The notes under the pieces: model-generated
Seen by the model: the letters and a program-made list of their open reading frames with translations, nothing else
What the model was told of the DNA's origin: nothing
The model's database searches: none
Made by a program: the position numbers and the translations under genes
Assembly: GCA_015061945.1 (NCBI GenBank)
Contig: SUVP01000002.1
Location: 1 to 64,000, forward strand
Length of the DNA stretch: 64,000 nt
Source: Opitutales bacterium
GTDB taxonomy: Bacteria > Verrucomicrobiota > Verrucomicrobiia > Opitutales > Intestinicryptomonadaceae
Reading direction: 5' to 3'
Shown here: positions 8,618-17,547 of the stretch, piece by piece
Position numbering within the stretch: position 1 is the stretch's first letter
Layout: each line of letters begins with the position of its first letter

Positions 8618-10516
8618 TTATTTTTCTAATATATTATTTGCAAGAGCGACAATTTCATCATTGGCAATCGTAGACATCGGATAAATTTTGCGAGCTTTTA
8701 AATATTCTAAGAGGGCAATCCAGTTATTTCCTTTGTTCTTTGCATCCTCAGCTAGTGCAATTGCTGCTGCAAATTTAGAAGCTTTTAGTGTTAAATCTGC
8801 ACGTAACCGATTTAGGTTAGCATCTTCAGGAAATTGACGGTATACTTTTTCTATAATTTCCCATGCGGCAAAGTTGTTGTTCAGACGAACAAGTTGTTCA
8901 GCCTGTTTCATAGAAGCTTCAATAACTTCCATACGTTTCATAATATCTAAAAATTTCTGATTTCTTGCTGGGTCCATAGCAAGTGCTGCTGCATATCTAA
9001 ATCTATCGTTAAATATGCCTCGAAAATCCTTCTGAGCCAACAATCTGTCAAAGTCAGTTGATGCAACGTCTTTTAAATCGACACGGCTGACCATAGACTT
9101 AAGAAATTCTTGGATTTTTGGGTTTGTAGGCCAAAATTCGACAGCTTCTTTTAATGCCGTTTCTACACCAGTTTGATTTTGGGTTTGTGCTGCAACTAAA
9201 GCCTTTTGCAACGCAAGATTACTTAATTGTTGTGATGTCTGAATAAATGCTTCTACTTGTCCAGAATCAAAGTCTTTTACATAGGATTTGATTTCTTTTA
9301 ATACCGTTTCTGCACGTTCTACATGTTTTACCTTAATTGCGTTTATTAGTTTTTCGGTATCACGCATGTAACGCATAATTTCACGCTTAGATTCAATAGG
9401 GAATGTTTTTATTGGTGCTAAGTGTTCTCCTATATAGAATGCTTCTAATAAACGTTGTGTAGCTGTATGCAATTCGCCTTTAGAAATGAGAAATTTAATA
9501 GCTTCTACGGCTCTATTGGTATCATTAATAGCTTCTCGACATAAAGCATCTATAGTTGCGGTTGTTAGTTTGATGTCAATACCACCAAAGACTTGACTTT
9601 TTAGGGAATCTAATCCTTCCAATTTAGCATCTTCTGCTGCAAACAAATAACGATAAAAATCGTTAGTTATCATAGCATGATAATATCTTCTTTGAACAAA
9701 GAATTGAACTATTAAACTCTGGAAATCTAATTTTTGATTTATTTTTGATGTTGCTTCGTAAGATTTATTCTCTTGTAGTTTTGCTTCTGTTTCCGCAAGT
9801 TTCTTTTTTATTGGATCTAACTCATACTCACGTGTCGGAGGTGGGGTTGCATCCTTACCACGCATAATCGTAATGAATTCCTGTCGATCAGCATTGGAGA
9901 TTGAACGAATCCGAGATTCTTTTACCGTGCGGTCTTGTTCTAAATCTACATTTTCTTGCAATAACTGACGTATTTTTTTAGATGTTTGCCAAAAATTAAT
10001 AACCTTATCAGCAATAGTTCTACAGAGTTGATCATCTAATGGATAATTTTCGGCATCGAATAGCATACGCCATGCCTCGAGTACTCTTATTGAATCGCTT
10101 CCGCCCCCTTTGCCAGCTAATCGCATACTTATATTTTCAAGAAGTTTATTGTAGGCTAAGTCCTCTTTAGATGTAGCTGCTGGTGAATTTAAATACTTTT
10201 CAAAACGTGCCTTTATAAGACGCTGTTGGGTATCATCGACTTTTTTACCTGCAAGATCGGTCAAGTTTGTTTGAGAATTTAATAAATTTAGTAACGCTGT
10301 ATTATCCGATTGAGTTATTCCACCCAAAGATAGTGGCATTGGACTTGGAGTGGTAGCTGGTTGTGTATTATTTATAACGGGGGAAGTTGTTGGTGTAGTT
10401 GTTGTGGTTGGCGCAGTTTGTGTTGTGCCTGTTTGTACTGGAGAAACTGGCGTTTCTTGCGAAAGAGCTATATTTAATGCTCCGAGTATAATTGCACTAA
10501 AATATAAGTTTTTCAT
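8618..10516 (-). CDS. Secreted helical-repeat (TPR-like) protein
   Basis: A 632-aa protein with a signal peptide (hydrophobic residues about 3-19, likely cut after A-L-S), then a 40-residue linker of T, P and Q, then an almost wholly helical body with repeated A-x-x-L-L and Y/F spacing typical of tetratricopeptide-like repeats, clearest in the last 120 residues. I place the start at the ATG at 10516, 1 bp after the stop of the preceding gene; the TTG at 10531 lies inside that gene. It is the last gene of a long minus-strand run. A periplasmic scaffold role fits. Its G/C content and balanced codons look more like the core genome than the peptide-linked genes upstream, so the 8.6-11.7 kb part may be older chromosome. 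Confidence 0.65.
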   Translation of the reverse strand: MKNLYFSAIILGALNIALSQETPVSPVQTGTTQTAPTTTTTPTTSPVINNTQPATTPSPMPLSLGGITQSDNTALLNLLNSQTNLTDLAGKKVDDTQQRLIKARFEKYLNSPAATSKEDLAYNKLLENISMRLAGKGGGSDSIRVLEAWRMLFDAENYPLDDQLCRTIADKVINFWQTSKKIRQLLQENVDLEQDRTVKESRIRSISNADRQEFITIMRGKDATPPPTREYELDPIKKKLAETEAKLQENKSYEATSKINQKLDFQSLIVQFFVQRRYYHAMITNDFYRYLFAAEDAKLEGLDSLKSQVFGGIDIKLTTATIDALCREAINDTNRAVEAIKFLISKGELHTATQRLLEAFYIGEHLAPIKTFPIESKREIMRYMRDTEKLINAIKVKHVERAETVLKEIKSYVKDFDSGQVEAFIQTSQQLSNLALQKALVAAQTQNQTGVETALKEAVEFWPTNPKIQEFLKSMVSRVDLKDVASTDFDRLLAQKDFRGIFNDRFRYAAALAMDPARNQKFLDIMKRMEVIEASMKQAEQLVRLNNNFAAWEIIEKVYRQFPEDANLNRLRADLTLKASKFAAAIALAEDAKNKGNNWIALLEYLKARKIYPMSTIANDEIVALANNILEK

Positions 10517-10517
10517 G

Positions 10518-10892
10518 TTATAGTTTTTCAAAAGCAGTTAATATAATTTTGCCATCGCCCTCAATACGAACATTGAGTTCATAACGTTGATTTGTACGTG
10601 GATTAAAGTCTGATATTGTAGGTAGTACCAATATCGGCAGAGGCGTTTGTGAATTTGTAGCATTAACCAATAAAATACGTCCTCGTGTATCCGAGTATGC
10701 TAATTGACTTTCTACAGATGCGGTAAGAGCATAATTATGGCCAGCAAATGCAGTTGGATTTTCTATATATCGTTCAATAGGAAATGTGTCGTCATTAGAT
10801 TTATTATGCTTAGAAAATACAAGCAATAATGCAATTAAACATGTAATAAGTGGGATTATGATTGCGATAAACATCGCTTTTTTGCGTTTCAT
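10518..10892 (-). CDS. Membrane-anchored 124-aa protein
   Basis: One N-terminal membrane segment (residues about 6-27) anchors a strand-rich domain of about 90 residues facing the periplasm, with alternating hydrophobic residues and a conserved-looking I-L-V...L-P-I-L-V...Y-E-L-N-V-R-I pattern that fits a small beta-barrel (OB-like) fold. I do not recognise the family. Its ATG overlaps the stop of the MauE-like gene (ATGA), so the two are translationally coupled. The neighbours suggest a role in periplasmic redox or assembly, for example as an accessory subunit of the MauE-like protein; this is inference. Confidence 0.6.
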   Translation of the reverse strand: MKRKKAMFIAIIIPLITCLIALLLVFSKHNKSNDDTFPIERYIENPTAFAGHNYALTASVESQLAYSDTRGRILLVNATNSQTPLPILVLPTISDFNPRTNQRYELNVRIEGDGKIILTAFEKL

Positions 10893-11326
10893 AAATGTAA
10901 TGTATCAGATTTTCTTTTTTCAAACAAGAGAATAATTATAGCTAAAACTATTAATAAAATATCTCGTAGAATAGTGGAAATATAATTACCGGTCACGTCA
11001 GAATTACCAAAACATCCACACGAGATATCTAGTCCTCTAAACCACGCTGAAAGTATTGCTAATATAAATATAAAAAGCAAGGTTGCCATTATGGTTGCAG
11101 AAGTTTTGGAATATCTAGGAATGAGAATTGTAATTGAAAGACATAGTTCAAAGGCTGGTAATAAATATGCGGAAATTTGAGATAATTCATCTGGTAAAAG
11201 TTGATAATTCCTAATATCCATAAAAAATAGATCTGGATGTAATATCTTTACATATGATGCATATGCGAATGTGCTTGCCAAAATTATACGGCATATCCAA
11301 GAACAAACTAACCTTATTTTTTCCAT
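10889..11326 (-). CDS. MauE/DoxX-family redox membrane protein
   Basis: A 145-aa membrane protein with four hydrophobic segments and the marks of the MauE/DoxX redox-associated family: K-I-L-H-P-D-L-F after segment one, N-Y-Q-L-L-P, L-P-A-F-E-L in segment two, and R-G-L-D-I-S-C-G-C-F-G between segments three and four. The C-G-C pair is the expected thiol centre. MauE proteins help form or rearrange disulphides in periplasmic partners. I use the ATG at 11326; a TTG at 11335 would add three residues. It overlaps the end of the rhodanese gene by 13 bp and the next gene by 4 bp. Cysteine-bearing secreted proteins encoded in the same run are likely partners. Confidence 0.85.
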   Translation of the reverse strand: MEKIRLVCSWICRIILASTFAYASYVKILHPDLFFMDIRNYQLLPDELSQISAYLLPAFELCLSITILIPRYSKTSATIMATLLFIFILAILSAWFRGLDISCGCFGNSDVTGNYISTILRDILLIVLAIIILLFEKRKSDTLHL

Positions 11327-11718
11327 TTTTTCCAATCATCTTTCAGAACATAGACATTCTTAATATTACATTCGTGCTTTAATTTTTCAGCAATATTTCT
11401 ACTGGAATTACAACTTCCCGAATTACAATATACCAATATTGTTGATTCTGGAGTCCAAATATCTAAGAAAGCACCTAATTGTTCATCAAATTTAGCTTCA
11501 GATAAATTAACAGCGTTTTTAATGTGTCCTTTATTAAAATCAGATATAGAACGGGCATCTACAATAATCAAATTCGTTGGCAAACGATTAACAGATTTTA
11601 AAGTAATTTCATCAGGTAATAATTCTGTATTGGGGCGATTAGCGTTTATAAAATAATTAGCTGTTGCAAATCCAATACTAATTATTGAAATTAATATAAA
11701 ATCTTTAATTATTTTCAT
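11314..11718 (-). CDS. Membrane-anchored rhodanese-like protein
   Basis: A 134-aa protein: one N-terminal membrane or signal segment (about residues 6-22) and a single rhodanese domain. Visible marks are I-I-V-D-A-R, G-H-I-x-x-A-V-N-L and the active-site loop C-N-S-G-S-C near residue 105, whose first cysteine is the catalytic position. Rhodaneses move sulfane sulfur or act as thiol carriers. Outside the inner membrane and next to a MauE protein, it probably handles periplasmic thiols. The ATG at 11718 overlaps the stop of the upstream ligase-like gene (ATGA); the earlier TTG at 11736 lies inside that gene. Confidence 0.85.
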   Translation of the reverse strand: MKIIKDFILISIISIGFATANYFINANRPNTELLPDEITLKSVNRLPTNLIIVDARSISDFNKGHIKNAVNLSEAKFDEQLGAFLDIWTPESTILVYCNSGSCNSSRNIAEKLKHECNIKNVYVLKDDWKKWKK

Positions 11719-13007
11719 TTTAGAAACCTTGTCCAATCAGGGATGTAATCTCCTACACCCTCCAAAATAATTAGTGAAACATTTTTATTAGAATTTGCAA
11801 GTATTTCCCATTCCTGTCTAATACGCCAATCGGTAAATCGTCCTACAATAGCTGTAATTTTCTTATTTCTATAATCTCCTATCGGAATTGGAGTATTTAG
11901 AAATAGCATCGATTTTGTATTAAATTTTGATATATCTATGGTAGATGAACCACAAACAATGATCTTAGAAAAGTTATCGTAAGTTGGATTTTCAGACACA
12001 AAAATACTTGTATTATGTTTTTTACTCCAATTAGATAATTCAGAACCATAATGTGTTCCCAATGTGCGTTCTACTGGGAATAAAAGAGCAATCTTAGCAG
12101 AATTTCCAACAATTACATCCCCATTCTTTTTTATGTCTAAGTTAGAAGTTTGAGTAAGTACTGCCGAAGTAATATACAGAATAGATAATACCAATAGAGA
12201 AATAAATACAATTCCCACATAAAAGTTTTTATTGTTTAATTTATGTCGTTGTCTGTATATCCCAAAAATCAATGCTATGGTTGGAACAATCCATAATGCC
12301 CAATAATTCATAACATTACTAAATGTTGCAGAAATTCCGAAGCAAATCCAAATTGAAAACAATGCGGAATCAAATGTATTTCGTATAGTAGGGAACAACA
12401 TTCCGAGAATAGCTATCCATCCCAAAATATACAATAGCCGAATCTCTATGCCATATTTACACATAACTTCCAAATGCGAATTTATCATAGATAAATAGAT
12501 TTCGGAATCATCAGGATTCTGATACCATTTCATATAAATTTCCACTGGAGACTTGTCTACTTTTACACCATTAGGTGCATCTGTTAACATTTTCAATCCA
12601 GATAAATATATATCGGCACGACAATTAGCCGACGAACTTTGTAGAGTAACCATATTCTCTACACGTTTGTTAAGATTACCTTTGGATGAGATAATATATG
12701 CAAATACAATCCACAATAGAACAGAACAAAATGTTATTCTATTAAATTTAAATCTTGAAAATATAATAAAGCTACAGCTTGCTACAAGTAGAGCAACGAG
12801 TGCACCACGTGATTCTGTTTTGGATAGGAAATAGAATAAAACTAACGATAACCCATATCCAAATATTTTTATAATTTTATTATTAATCTGAAATAGTGAA
12901 AACGTTGCAATAATTAGGCACGCAATAAATGCTGCGGTACGGTTTGCACTTGATATTCCGTATCCGAACCAGTCTAATCTTTCTGAAATTTGTGCTAATA
13001 ATATCAT
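11715..13007 (-). CDS. O-antigen ligase-like protein with soluble C-terminal domain
   Basis: A 430-aa protein with about nine hydrophobic segments in the first 280 residues, a T-E-S-R-G-A motif (residues about 66-71, the ligase S-R-G signature) and a large loop with P-D-D and N-S-H-L before a further segment. After the last membrane segment a soluble domain of about 140 residues follows, with strand-helix alternation that recalls the two hydrolases encoded just upstream but lacking a serine nucleophile elbow. Known relatives (WaaL, PglL, Wzy) transfer glycans outside the membrane. Both ends overlap neighbours by 4 bp (ATGA), so it is made together with the hydrolases and the rhodanese. A paralogue is cut by the left edge of the window. 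Confidence 0.75.
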   Translation of the reverse strand: MILLAQISERLDWFGYGISSANRTAAFIACLIIATFSLFQINNKIIKIFGYGLSLVLFYFLSKTESRGALVALLVASCSFIIFSRFKFNRITFCSVLLWIVFAYIISSKGNLNKRVENMVTLQSSSANCRADIYLSGLKMLTDAPNGVKVDKSPVEIYMKWYQNPDDSEIYLSMINSHLEVMCKYGIEIRLLYILGWIAILGMLFPTIRNTFDSALFSIWICFGISATFSNVMNYWALWIVPTIALIFGIYRQRHKLNNKNFYVGIVFISLLVLSILYITSAVLTQTSNLDIKKNGDVIVGNSAKIALLFPVERTLGTHYGSELSNWSKKHNTSIFVSENPTYDNFSKIIVCGSSTIDISKFNTKSMLFLNTPIPIGDYRNKKITAIVGRFTDWRIRQEWEILANSNKNVSLIILEGVGDYIPDWTRFLK

Positions 13008-14068
13008 TTTTCAATGACTACTCCCCATGCATCTGCAATCGGTTTTGTAGGTAACGCTACCATGAATTTTCTATGAGCAACTTTACTTACTGCCTCCTTT
13101 GTGGGATACGCAACTTGATTTAGGTAATCTCCTATATAAATTGGATACCGCATTAGATAAAACTTATCTATTGGGGGAGCTTCCCATTCTGGGTTACTAG
13201 GATCTGGTACAAATGTAATCAAATACTTAAAGAATTCCATAGAGAGTTTTTTTATTTGCGGATTTGTAGCATGTCCTAAATTCTCACCAGCTTTAAAAAT
13301 AACACAATATCCAAGATCTAACATTTTTTGATAAAACCGAGTGGCTGCTTGATACCCATATTCTAATTCTCCAGTTGTAACAAGCCACAAGATATTTTTA
13401 GCATTCGGAGTAGGGACGTCGTAGCTGGAATTTACATGAATATGAACTCCTGAAAAATACTGAGGTTTTCGCAATGCTATTCTATGAGCAATCTGCCCAC
13501 CACCACTAAATCCATATATCATAATAGAATTTCGGGGTAATGTATATTTATTCAAAACTCTACGGAATCCCTGTTCCCATTCTGATAGGCGATCATTAAA
13601 TATTTTATCGTATTGTTTAGCCATATCTTTTTGCATCTCATCAGAACTTGTTCCAATTACATATCCTCCAAAATTAGACCAAGTAATTACAGCCAAATTA
13701 TTTGCATCAGCAAAATCCAAATAATGCTGAAAATTGGATTCCCCTGATGTAAGAATCGCTTTTAAGGCATCTGGTTGTTTTTTCCATGTGCAAATTGCTA
13801 ATACACCACGAACACACGGAGTTTTAGTTTCCTTTGCCTTTTCATCTTTTGCTATTGTCCAAGAAGCTGGCATTCGTATTACATAAGTAATTTCCTCCAC
13901 CTTACTACGTTTAGTTGGATCTTTTCTTGCTGCTTGAGTTTTCTTATCTGTACGTTGCTCCAAAGTAAAAATACGCTTACTTTCAGGTAATAACGTCTCT
14001 GTCTCCTTTGCTTGCTGGGCAAATACAGCAGGAGATATGTATAAAATGGCTAGAAGAATACGAATCAT
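13004..14068 (-). CDS. Secreted alpha/beta hydrolase-like protein
   Basis: A 354-aa protein with an N-terminal signal peptide (cut probably after A-V-F-A). The alpha/beta-hydrolase marks are a nucleophile elbow G-F-S-G-G-G, the following strand-helix I-A-H-R-I-A, T-G-E-L-E-Y-G-Y where the acid would sit, and G-H-A-T-N as the catalytic histidine. The fold order fits esterases and prolyl-oligopeptidase-like enzymes. I use the ATG at 14068 that overlaps the upstream stop (ATGA). It pairs with a second such enzyme at 14065. An esterase, peptidase or acyl-transfer role on an envelope substrate is likely; the substrate is unknown. Confidence 0.75.
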   Translation of the reverse strand: MIRILLAILYISPAVFAQQAKETETLLPESKRIFTLEQRTDKKTQAARKDPTKRSKVEEITYVIRMPASWTIAKDEKAKETKTPCVRGVLAICTWKKQPDALKAILTSGESNFQHYLDFADANNLAVITWSNFGGYVIGTSSDEMQKDMAKQYDKIFNDRLSEWEQGFRRVLNKYTLPRNSIMIYGFSGGGQIAHRIALRKPQYFSGVHIHVNSSYDVPTPNAKNILWLVTTGELEYGYQAATRFYQKMLDLGYCVIFKAGENLGHATNPQIKKLSMEFFKYLITFVPDPSNPEWEAPPIDKFYLMRYPIYIGDYLNQVAYPTKEAVSKVAHRKFMVALPTKPIADAWGVVIEK

Positions 14069-14928
14069 GGTGCTTGAATCTTTTTCCAAGAGTTAAGTAA
14101 TTCTTTTGTTCTAAATGGACATTGTAATTCCGGTTGTTCTGATAGTAATAACAATTCATTATCCGAATTGGAAATATCTGCATAAATATCCTCTTTAGCT
14201 TTTTTATCCCCACGCCAAATAGCAAGCTCTTCATCGAAGAATTGTCGCACAAATTTTTCAAATTTAGCACTTCTATTATGCCCCGTATTTGAAATATTTA
14301 TCCATATCCAAGGACGCTTATCTTTTCTACCTTGATAATAGAATGAAAAGGATGGTTGCCATCTTAACCCATCTTGATCTCCACAAGCGACTATTCCACG
14401 GGCTTTCGTTAGTTTTGATCCTTTTTTCGGATAGTCCCAGAATTGTGCGGAATATGCGCACCAAGCGATAATTCTATCTGGGCACCAATCTACAAATCTA
14501 CTTACAAATTGTGCACCACCTGAAAAACCATATAAGATAATTGGCAAATCCTTTCCATAAACACGCTTTATTTCATCCAATAAAGCTTGTCCAGAACCTT
14601 GATCAGGCCAATAGTATCCTTTTCTATTTTCATACAAATCTTCAACACTAGAAGAGTAATTCAATGCAATCACTCCCAAGTTATTTTTCTTTGCAAAATC
14701 CATCCAAGGTGTCTCCTTAAGAAAGAATTTCCCATTGGTATTCATGCCAGGGGCGAGGACTAAGATTGCAGATTCATTCTGAGTAATGGATATTGTTGCA
14801 AAGTTGAAATAATTTATAGCATAAATAGGTCTTCCTATATAAACCCCCAAGAGCATGTACAAAACACAGGACTTACAAAAGTAGTTACAGATGTTAAATA
14901 TTATATTGTAGAATTTAGAATTATTCAT
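14065..14928 (-). CDS. Secreted alpha/beta hydrolase-like protein (second copy)
   Basis: A 287-aa protein with a long hydrophobic N-terminus (membrane anchor or signal, about residues 20-40). It has the hydrolase triad marks: G-F-S-G-G (nucleophile), G-D-Q-D-G (acid) and G-H-N-R-S (histidine), in that order and spacing. It is related to its neighbour at 13004 and probably arose by tandem duplication, though the two are far diverged. A 61-bp gap separates it from the DUF1573 gene upstream, so an internal promoter is possible. Its place beside the ligase-like gene suggests joint action on one surface substrate. Confidence 0.75.
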   Translation of the reverse strand: MNNSKFYNIIFNICNYFCKSCVLYMLLGVYIGRPIYAINYFNFATISITQNESAILVLAPGMNTNGKFFLKETPWMDFAKKNNLGVIALNYSSSVEDLYENRKGYYWPDQGSGQALLDEIKRVYGKDLPIILYGFSGGAQFVSRFVDWCPDRIIAWCAYSAQFWDYPKKGSKLTKARGIVACGDQDGLRWQPSFSFYYQGRKDKRPWIWINISNTGHNRSAKFEKFVRQFFDEELAIWRGDKKAKEDIYADISNSDNELLLLSEQPELQCPFRTKELLNSWKKIQAP

Positions 14929-14989
14929 TAGTGTATAATACCTTAACTATTTAAGTTCAATACAAATTATACGTTTTACAAATTATCAT

Positions 14990-15631
14990 TTATTTTATTA
15001 ATAGATAAACAAATAAAGTTTGGCATATCTTATTTTCTCCCTCTATTTCTATCTTTAAAATATCCATAGTTATATTTTCTGTGGCAACTGGAGTTATAAT
15101 AAAACTATTGTCATTTATTTGTTTAAAAGTAAATTTATTAGAGAAATTAGTTATTTTTTTTATAATAAATTGTAGGTTTTTCAATGGTTTCAGTATTATA
15201 ACTTTTCCATCTTTTGTGTCATTCTTTTTCCAGAATAAAATTTTGGGTGTAATTTCTATAATTTCGTCAGTTTTTAATGCAATATTTAATATAATAGACT
15301 TTTGTGCATAATAATCTGTATGAATCTCAATCTTTATATGAGCAGGTTGCTTATTAGGTTCAACATCGATGTATCCTTCTATTTTTCCTGATATATTTTT
15401 CTGAATTGTTTTTTTAGAATATTTAGTTACAGTACATTTGCACGACGTCCTTACATCGAGAATAGTGATTGGCTTCGAACCTATATTCTTATAATCAAAA
15501 GCAAATGGGATTGATTTCTTAGTTGGATCGATGTAGTACTCTTTGGAATATTGAACGAATTTTAATTGTGCATAGATATAACTCGATTGAAAAAATAGCA
15601 ATAAAAGCATGAATATAAGATTAGTTTTCAT
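14990..15631 (-). CDS. DUF1573-type secreted protein (minus arm)
   Basis: A 213-aa protein with a clear signal peptide (cut near S-Y-I-Y-A-Q) and an immunoglobulin-like DUF1573 domain: F-x-Y-K-N-I-G-S-K-P-I-T-I, then the T-S-C-K-C-T motif, then a proline/lysine turn and I-H-T-D-Y. DUF1573 domains sit in the periplasm or on the surface and often occur with thiol-redox proteins; the C-x-C pair is the family hallmark. The last third is a further strand-rich region ending in L-L-I-K. The paralogue at 23313 ends in L-F-I-K and keeps the S-C-G-C motif. It overlaps the gene at 15621 by 11 bp. Confidence 0.8.
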   Translation of the reverse strand: MKTNLIFMLLLLFFQSSYIYAQLKFVQYSKEYYIDPTKKSIPFAFDYKNIGSKPITILDVRTSCKCTVTKYSKKTIQKNISGKIEGYIDVEPNKQPAHIKIEIHTDYYAQKSIILNIALKTDEIIEITPKILFWKKNDTKDGKVIILKPLKNLQFIIKKITNFSNKFTFKQINDNSFIITPVATENITMDILKIEIEGENKICQTLFVYLLIK

Positions 15632-16604
15632 TGCGGAGTAATTTTATACAGACATACGATATATTAGAATTATCCATGGAGTTATAAATCTTTAACATAT
15701 TATCAACAATTTCAAATCTACTCATAAAGAAGGGGGAACCAGATGAATATTGTATTTTAGTATTATTAATATCAAATACTTCTGTTGATTCCATAGGAAC
15801 AATTCTCTTTGTGAGCCCACTCGGTGTTTCAGTTATAATAATAAATTTATGTATATTTAGTTTTGTTTTTTCGGATACAATTGTCAATTTATTCTTAATA
15901 TCCCAATTAGTTGCATGTAAAAATATTTGTTTCGCAGGATCATTTACATATGTAAAATAGGGGGAATTTTCAGAGTATTCTAACTCCTTATTTTCAGGAT
16001 AGAAGAAATGCCCAATTTCCGCATTATCGCTTGTTACATTTAAATCATTGTTAAATTGACCATATATTCTGTTTTCTTTAGCGGACTTTTCTAAATCATA
16101 TATCATTATAAAATTAGAATATATACTTGCGGGTGCAGCACGCGGGGAGAATTTTTTTAACAATAAAAATCTTCCAGATGGAGACTGCATAACAGGATTA
16201 TCTTCTGATAACGAAAAATGCAAAAGCACATCCTGTATAACAAAATTAGAGGCATCTACAATTACTGAAATTATTCCGTTTTGCGAATGTCCTGAAAAAA
16301 CTATTTTATTTTTATAGATAACATGTGATAATAATGATTGAAATTTTGAAGGTAATTGTATAATGACCTTTCCAGTATTATCAACTATGAAACGTCGTAG
16401 TTTATTAGGACAGGTATCACAAGGAATCTCCTTTATCCCAAATTGAGAGTTTTGTAACGTGTTTAAAGGTATCTCAGTCGGTATTTTACGCACTATACGC
16501 TCTACAAAAACTTTAAGCTCTGCATCATTTGGTGCAACAAATTCCGCATATGTGTAAAACGCAATGCAAACAATAGAAATAAAAATAGCAAGTATATAAT
16601 ACAT
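15621..16604 (-). CDS. Secreted strand-rich protein, possibly beta-propeller
   Basis: A 327-aa protein with an N-terminal membrane or signal segment (residues 2-18) and otherwise repeating short strands with G/S/D turns and periodic aromatic residues (for example S-P-S-G-R-F-L-L-L, F-S-G-H-S-Q-N-G). This pattern fits a six- or seven-bladed beta-propeller but no blade motif is clean enough to prove it. One C-D-T-C pair lies near residue 64. No paralogue is seen in the plus arm, where two different proteins fill this place. It overlaps the DUF1573 gene by 11 bp and follows the Cys-rich gene by 9 bp, so it is in the same transcript. Confidence 0.6.
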   Translation of the reverse strand: MYYILAIFISIVCIAFYTYAEFVAPNDAELKVFVERIVRKIPTEIPLNTLQNSQFGIKEIPCDTCPNKLRRFIVDNTGKVIIQLPSKFQSLLSHVIYKNKIVFSGHSQNGIISVIVDASNFVIQDVLLHFSLSEDNPVMQSPSGRFLLLKKFSPRAAPASIYSNFIMIYDLEKSAKENRIYGQFNNDLNVTSDNAEIGHFFYPENKELEYSENSPYFTYVNDPAKQIFLHATNWDIKNKLTIVSEKTKLNIHKFIIITETPSGLTKRIVPMESTEVFDINNTKIQYSSGSPFFMSRFEIVDNMLKIYNSMDNSNISYVCIKLLRNEN

Positions 16605-16613
16605 AGATATGTC

Positions 16614-17546
16614 TTAGTTATCAATTCGATAAGTGACCTGATGCTCCGACGTAAGGTCTGTAAGCCCAGAACAAGTTCCATCCTGAACCCAATGATCTAG
16701 TTGTTTTATCTTAACCCCGCCTCCGTGATCTAAAACAGTCTTTAGTCCGACGGATTCTATGTATACAACATCTTTACAAGACAAATCGGGATGATCTGGA
16801 TTAATAGCAACAGTATTTGTATTTATTGATGAGTTGCAAGCTGTCTTTATTTCTCCTTGCCTAAAGGTATTATTAGATTTCGCATTTGGATATTTTGATA
16901 GCAACTCAGGTTTTTTTATGCAATAGTACTCACGAAGGATAGAACCATAAGCATTGCTAATTCCACTACCATTTTCAAGAACTTCATTATAGAATTTTTC
17001 AGAAAGTGAGCCCGTATTACCTTCACATTCACTATTAGTAATGTATACAGATACTTCAGTACTTGAACTACATGTGTTGTTGTTTTCTTTTGGCGTCGTA
17101 TAGCGCGTATGTCTATATGCACCTAATCTCTTAAATTTGTAAGTATAAAAATCTGTAGCATATTCGCCCCATTTTATTTGTATTCCAGAGTATGTAGTAC
17201 TGTCTGTGGTATATTTCCGCCAACCTGACAGTATGCTAGCCCCTCCTGTGCGATTTGCGAGAGTTTTTATGAGAACAAGAGACCCATCTAATTTTACTAA
17301 AAAAACAGATAAGGTCGCACATGCCGAATTAGGTGTTAAATTTATATGAATAGCATCATCTGGTAAGGATACCTTAGAAATCTTAGCGGATAAGCATGTA
17401 TCTAACCTACCATCGCCATCCGAATCGAATTCACATTCTATTTCTGTTTTTTGTCCATCGTTATTACAATCGCAACATGGCACATTGCTTGCAATTAGCA
17501 AATTGTACGATATAAAGTAAAGAAGTAACAGTATCAAATATTTCAT
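16614..17546 (-). CDS. Secreted Cys-rich protein with calcium-binding-like repeat
   Basis: A 310-aa protein with a signal peptide (cut after L-I-A-S or so), then a short cysteine-rich module P-C-C-D-C-N-N-D-G...C-E-F-D-S-D-G-D-G-R-L-D-T-C that contains a D-x-D-x-D-G calcium-loop pattern like type-3 thrombospondin or dockerin repeats. The rest is a soluble strand-rich region with six more cysteines in the middle and C-terminus. The ATG at 17546 sits 1 bp after the stop of the YD-repeat-like gene. It holds the same place as the Cys-rich protein of the plus arm (21284), though sequence similarity is limited to the Cys-rich start. Extracellular location is likely. Confidence 0.65.
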   Translation of the reverse strand: MKYLILLLLYFISYNLLIASNVPCCDCNNDGQKTEIECEFDSDGDGRLDTCLSAKISKVSLPDDAIHINLTPNSACATLSVFLVKLDGSLVLIKTLANRTGGASILSGWRKYTTDSTTYSGIQIKWGEYATDFYTYKFKRLGAYRHTRYTTPKENNNTCSSSTEVSVYITNSECEGNTGSLSEKFYNEVLENGSGISNAYGSILREYYCIKKPELLSKYPNAKSNNTFRQGEIKTACNSSINTNTVAINPDHPDLSCKDVVYIESVGLKTVLDHGGGVKIKQLDHWVQDGTCSGLTDLTSEHQVTYRIDN

Positions 17547-17547
17547 G

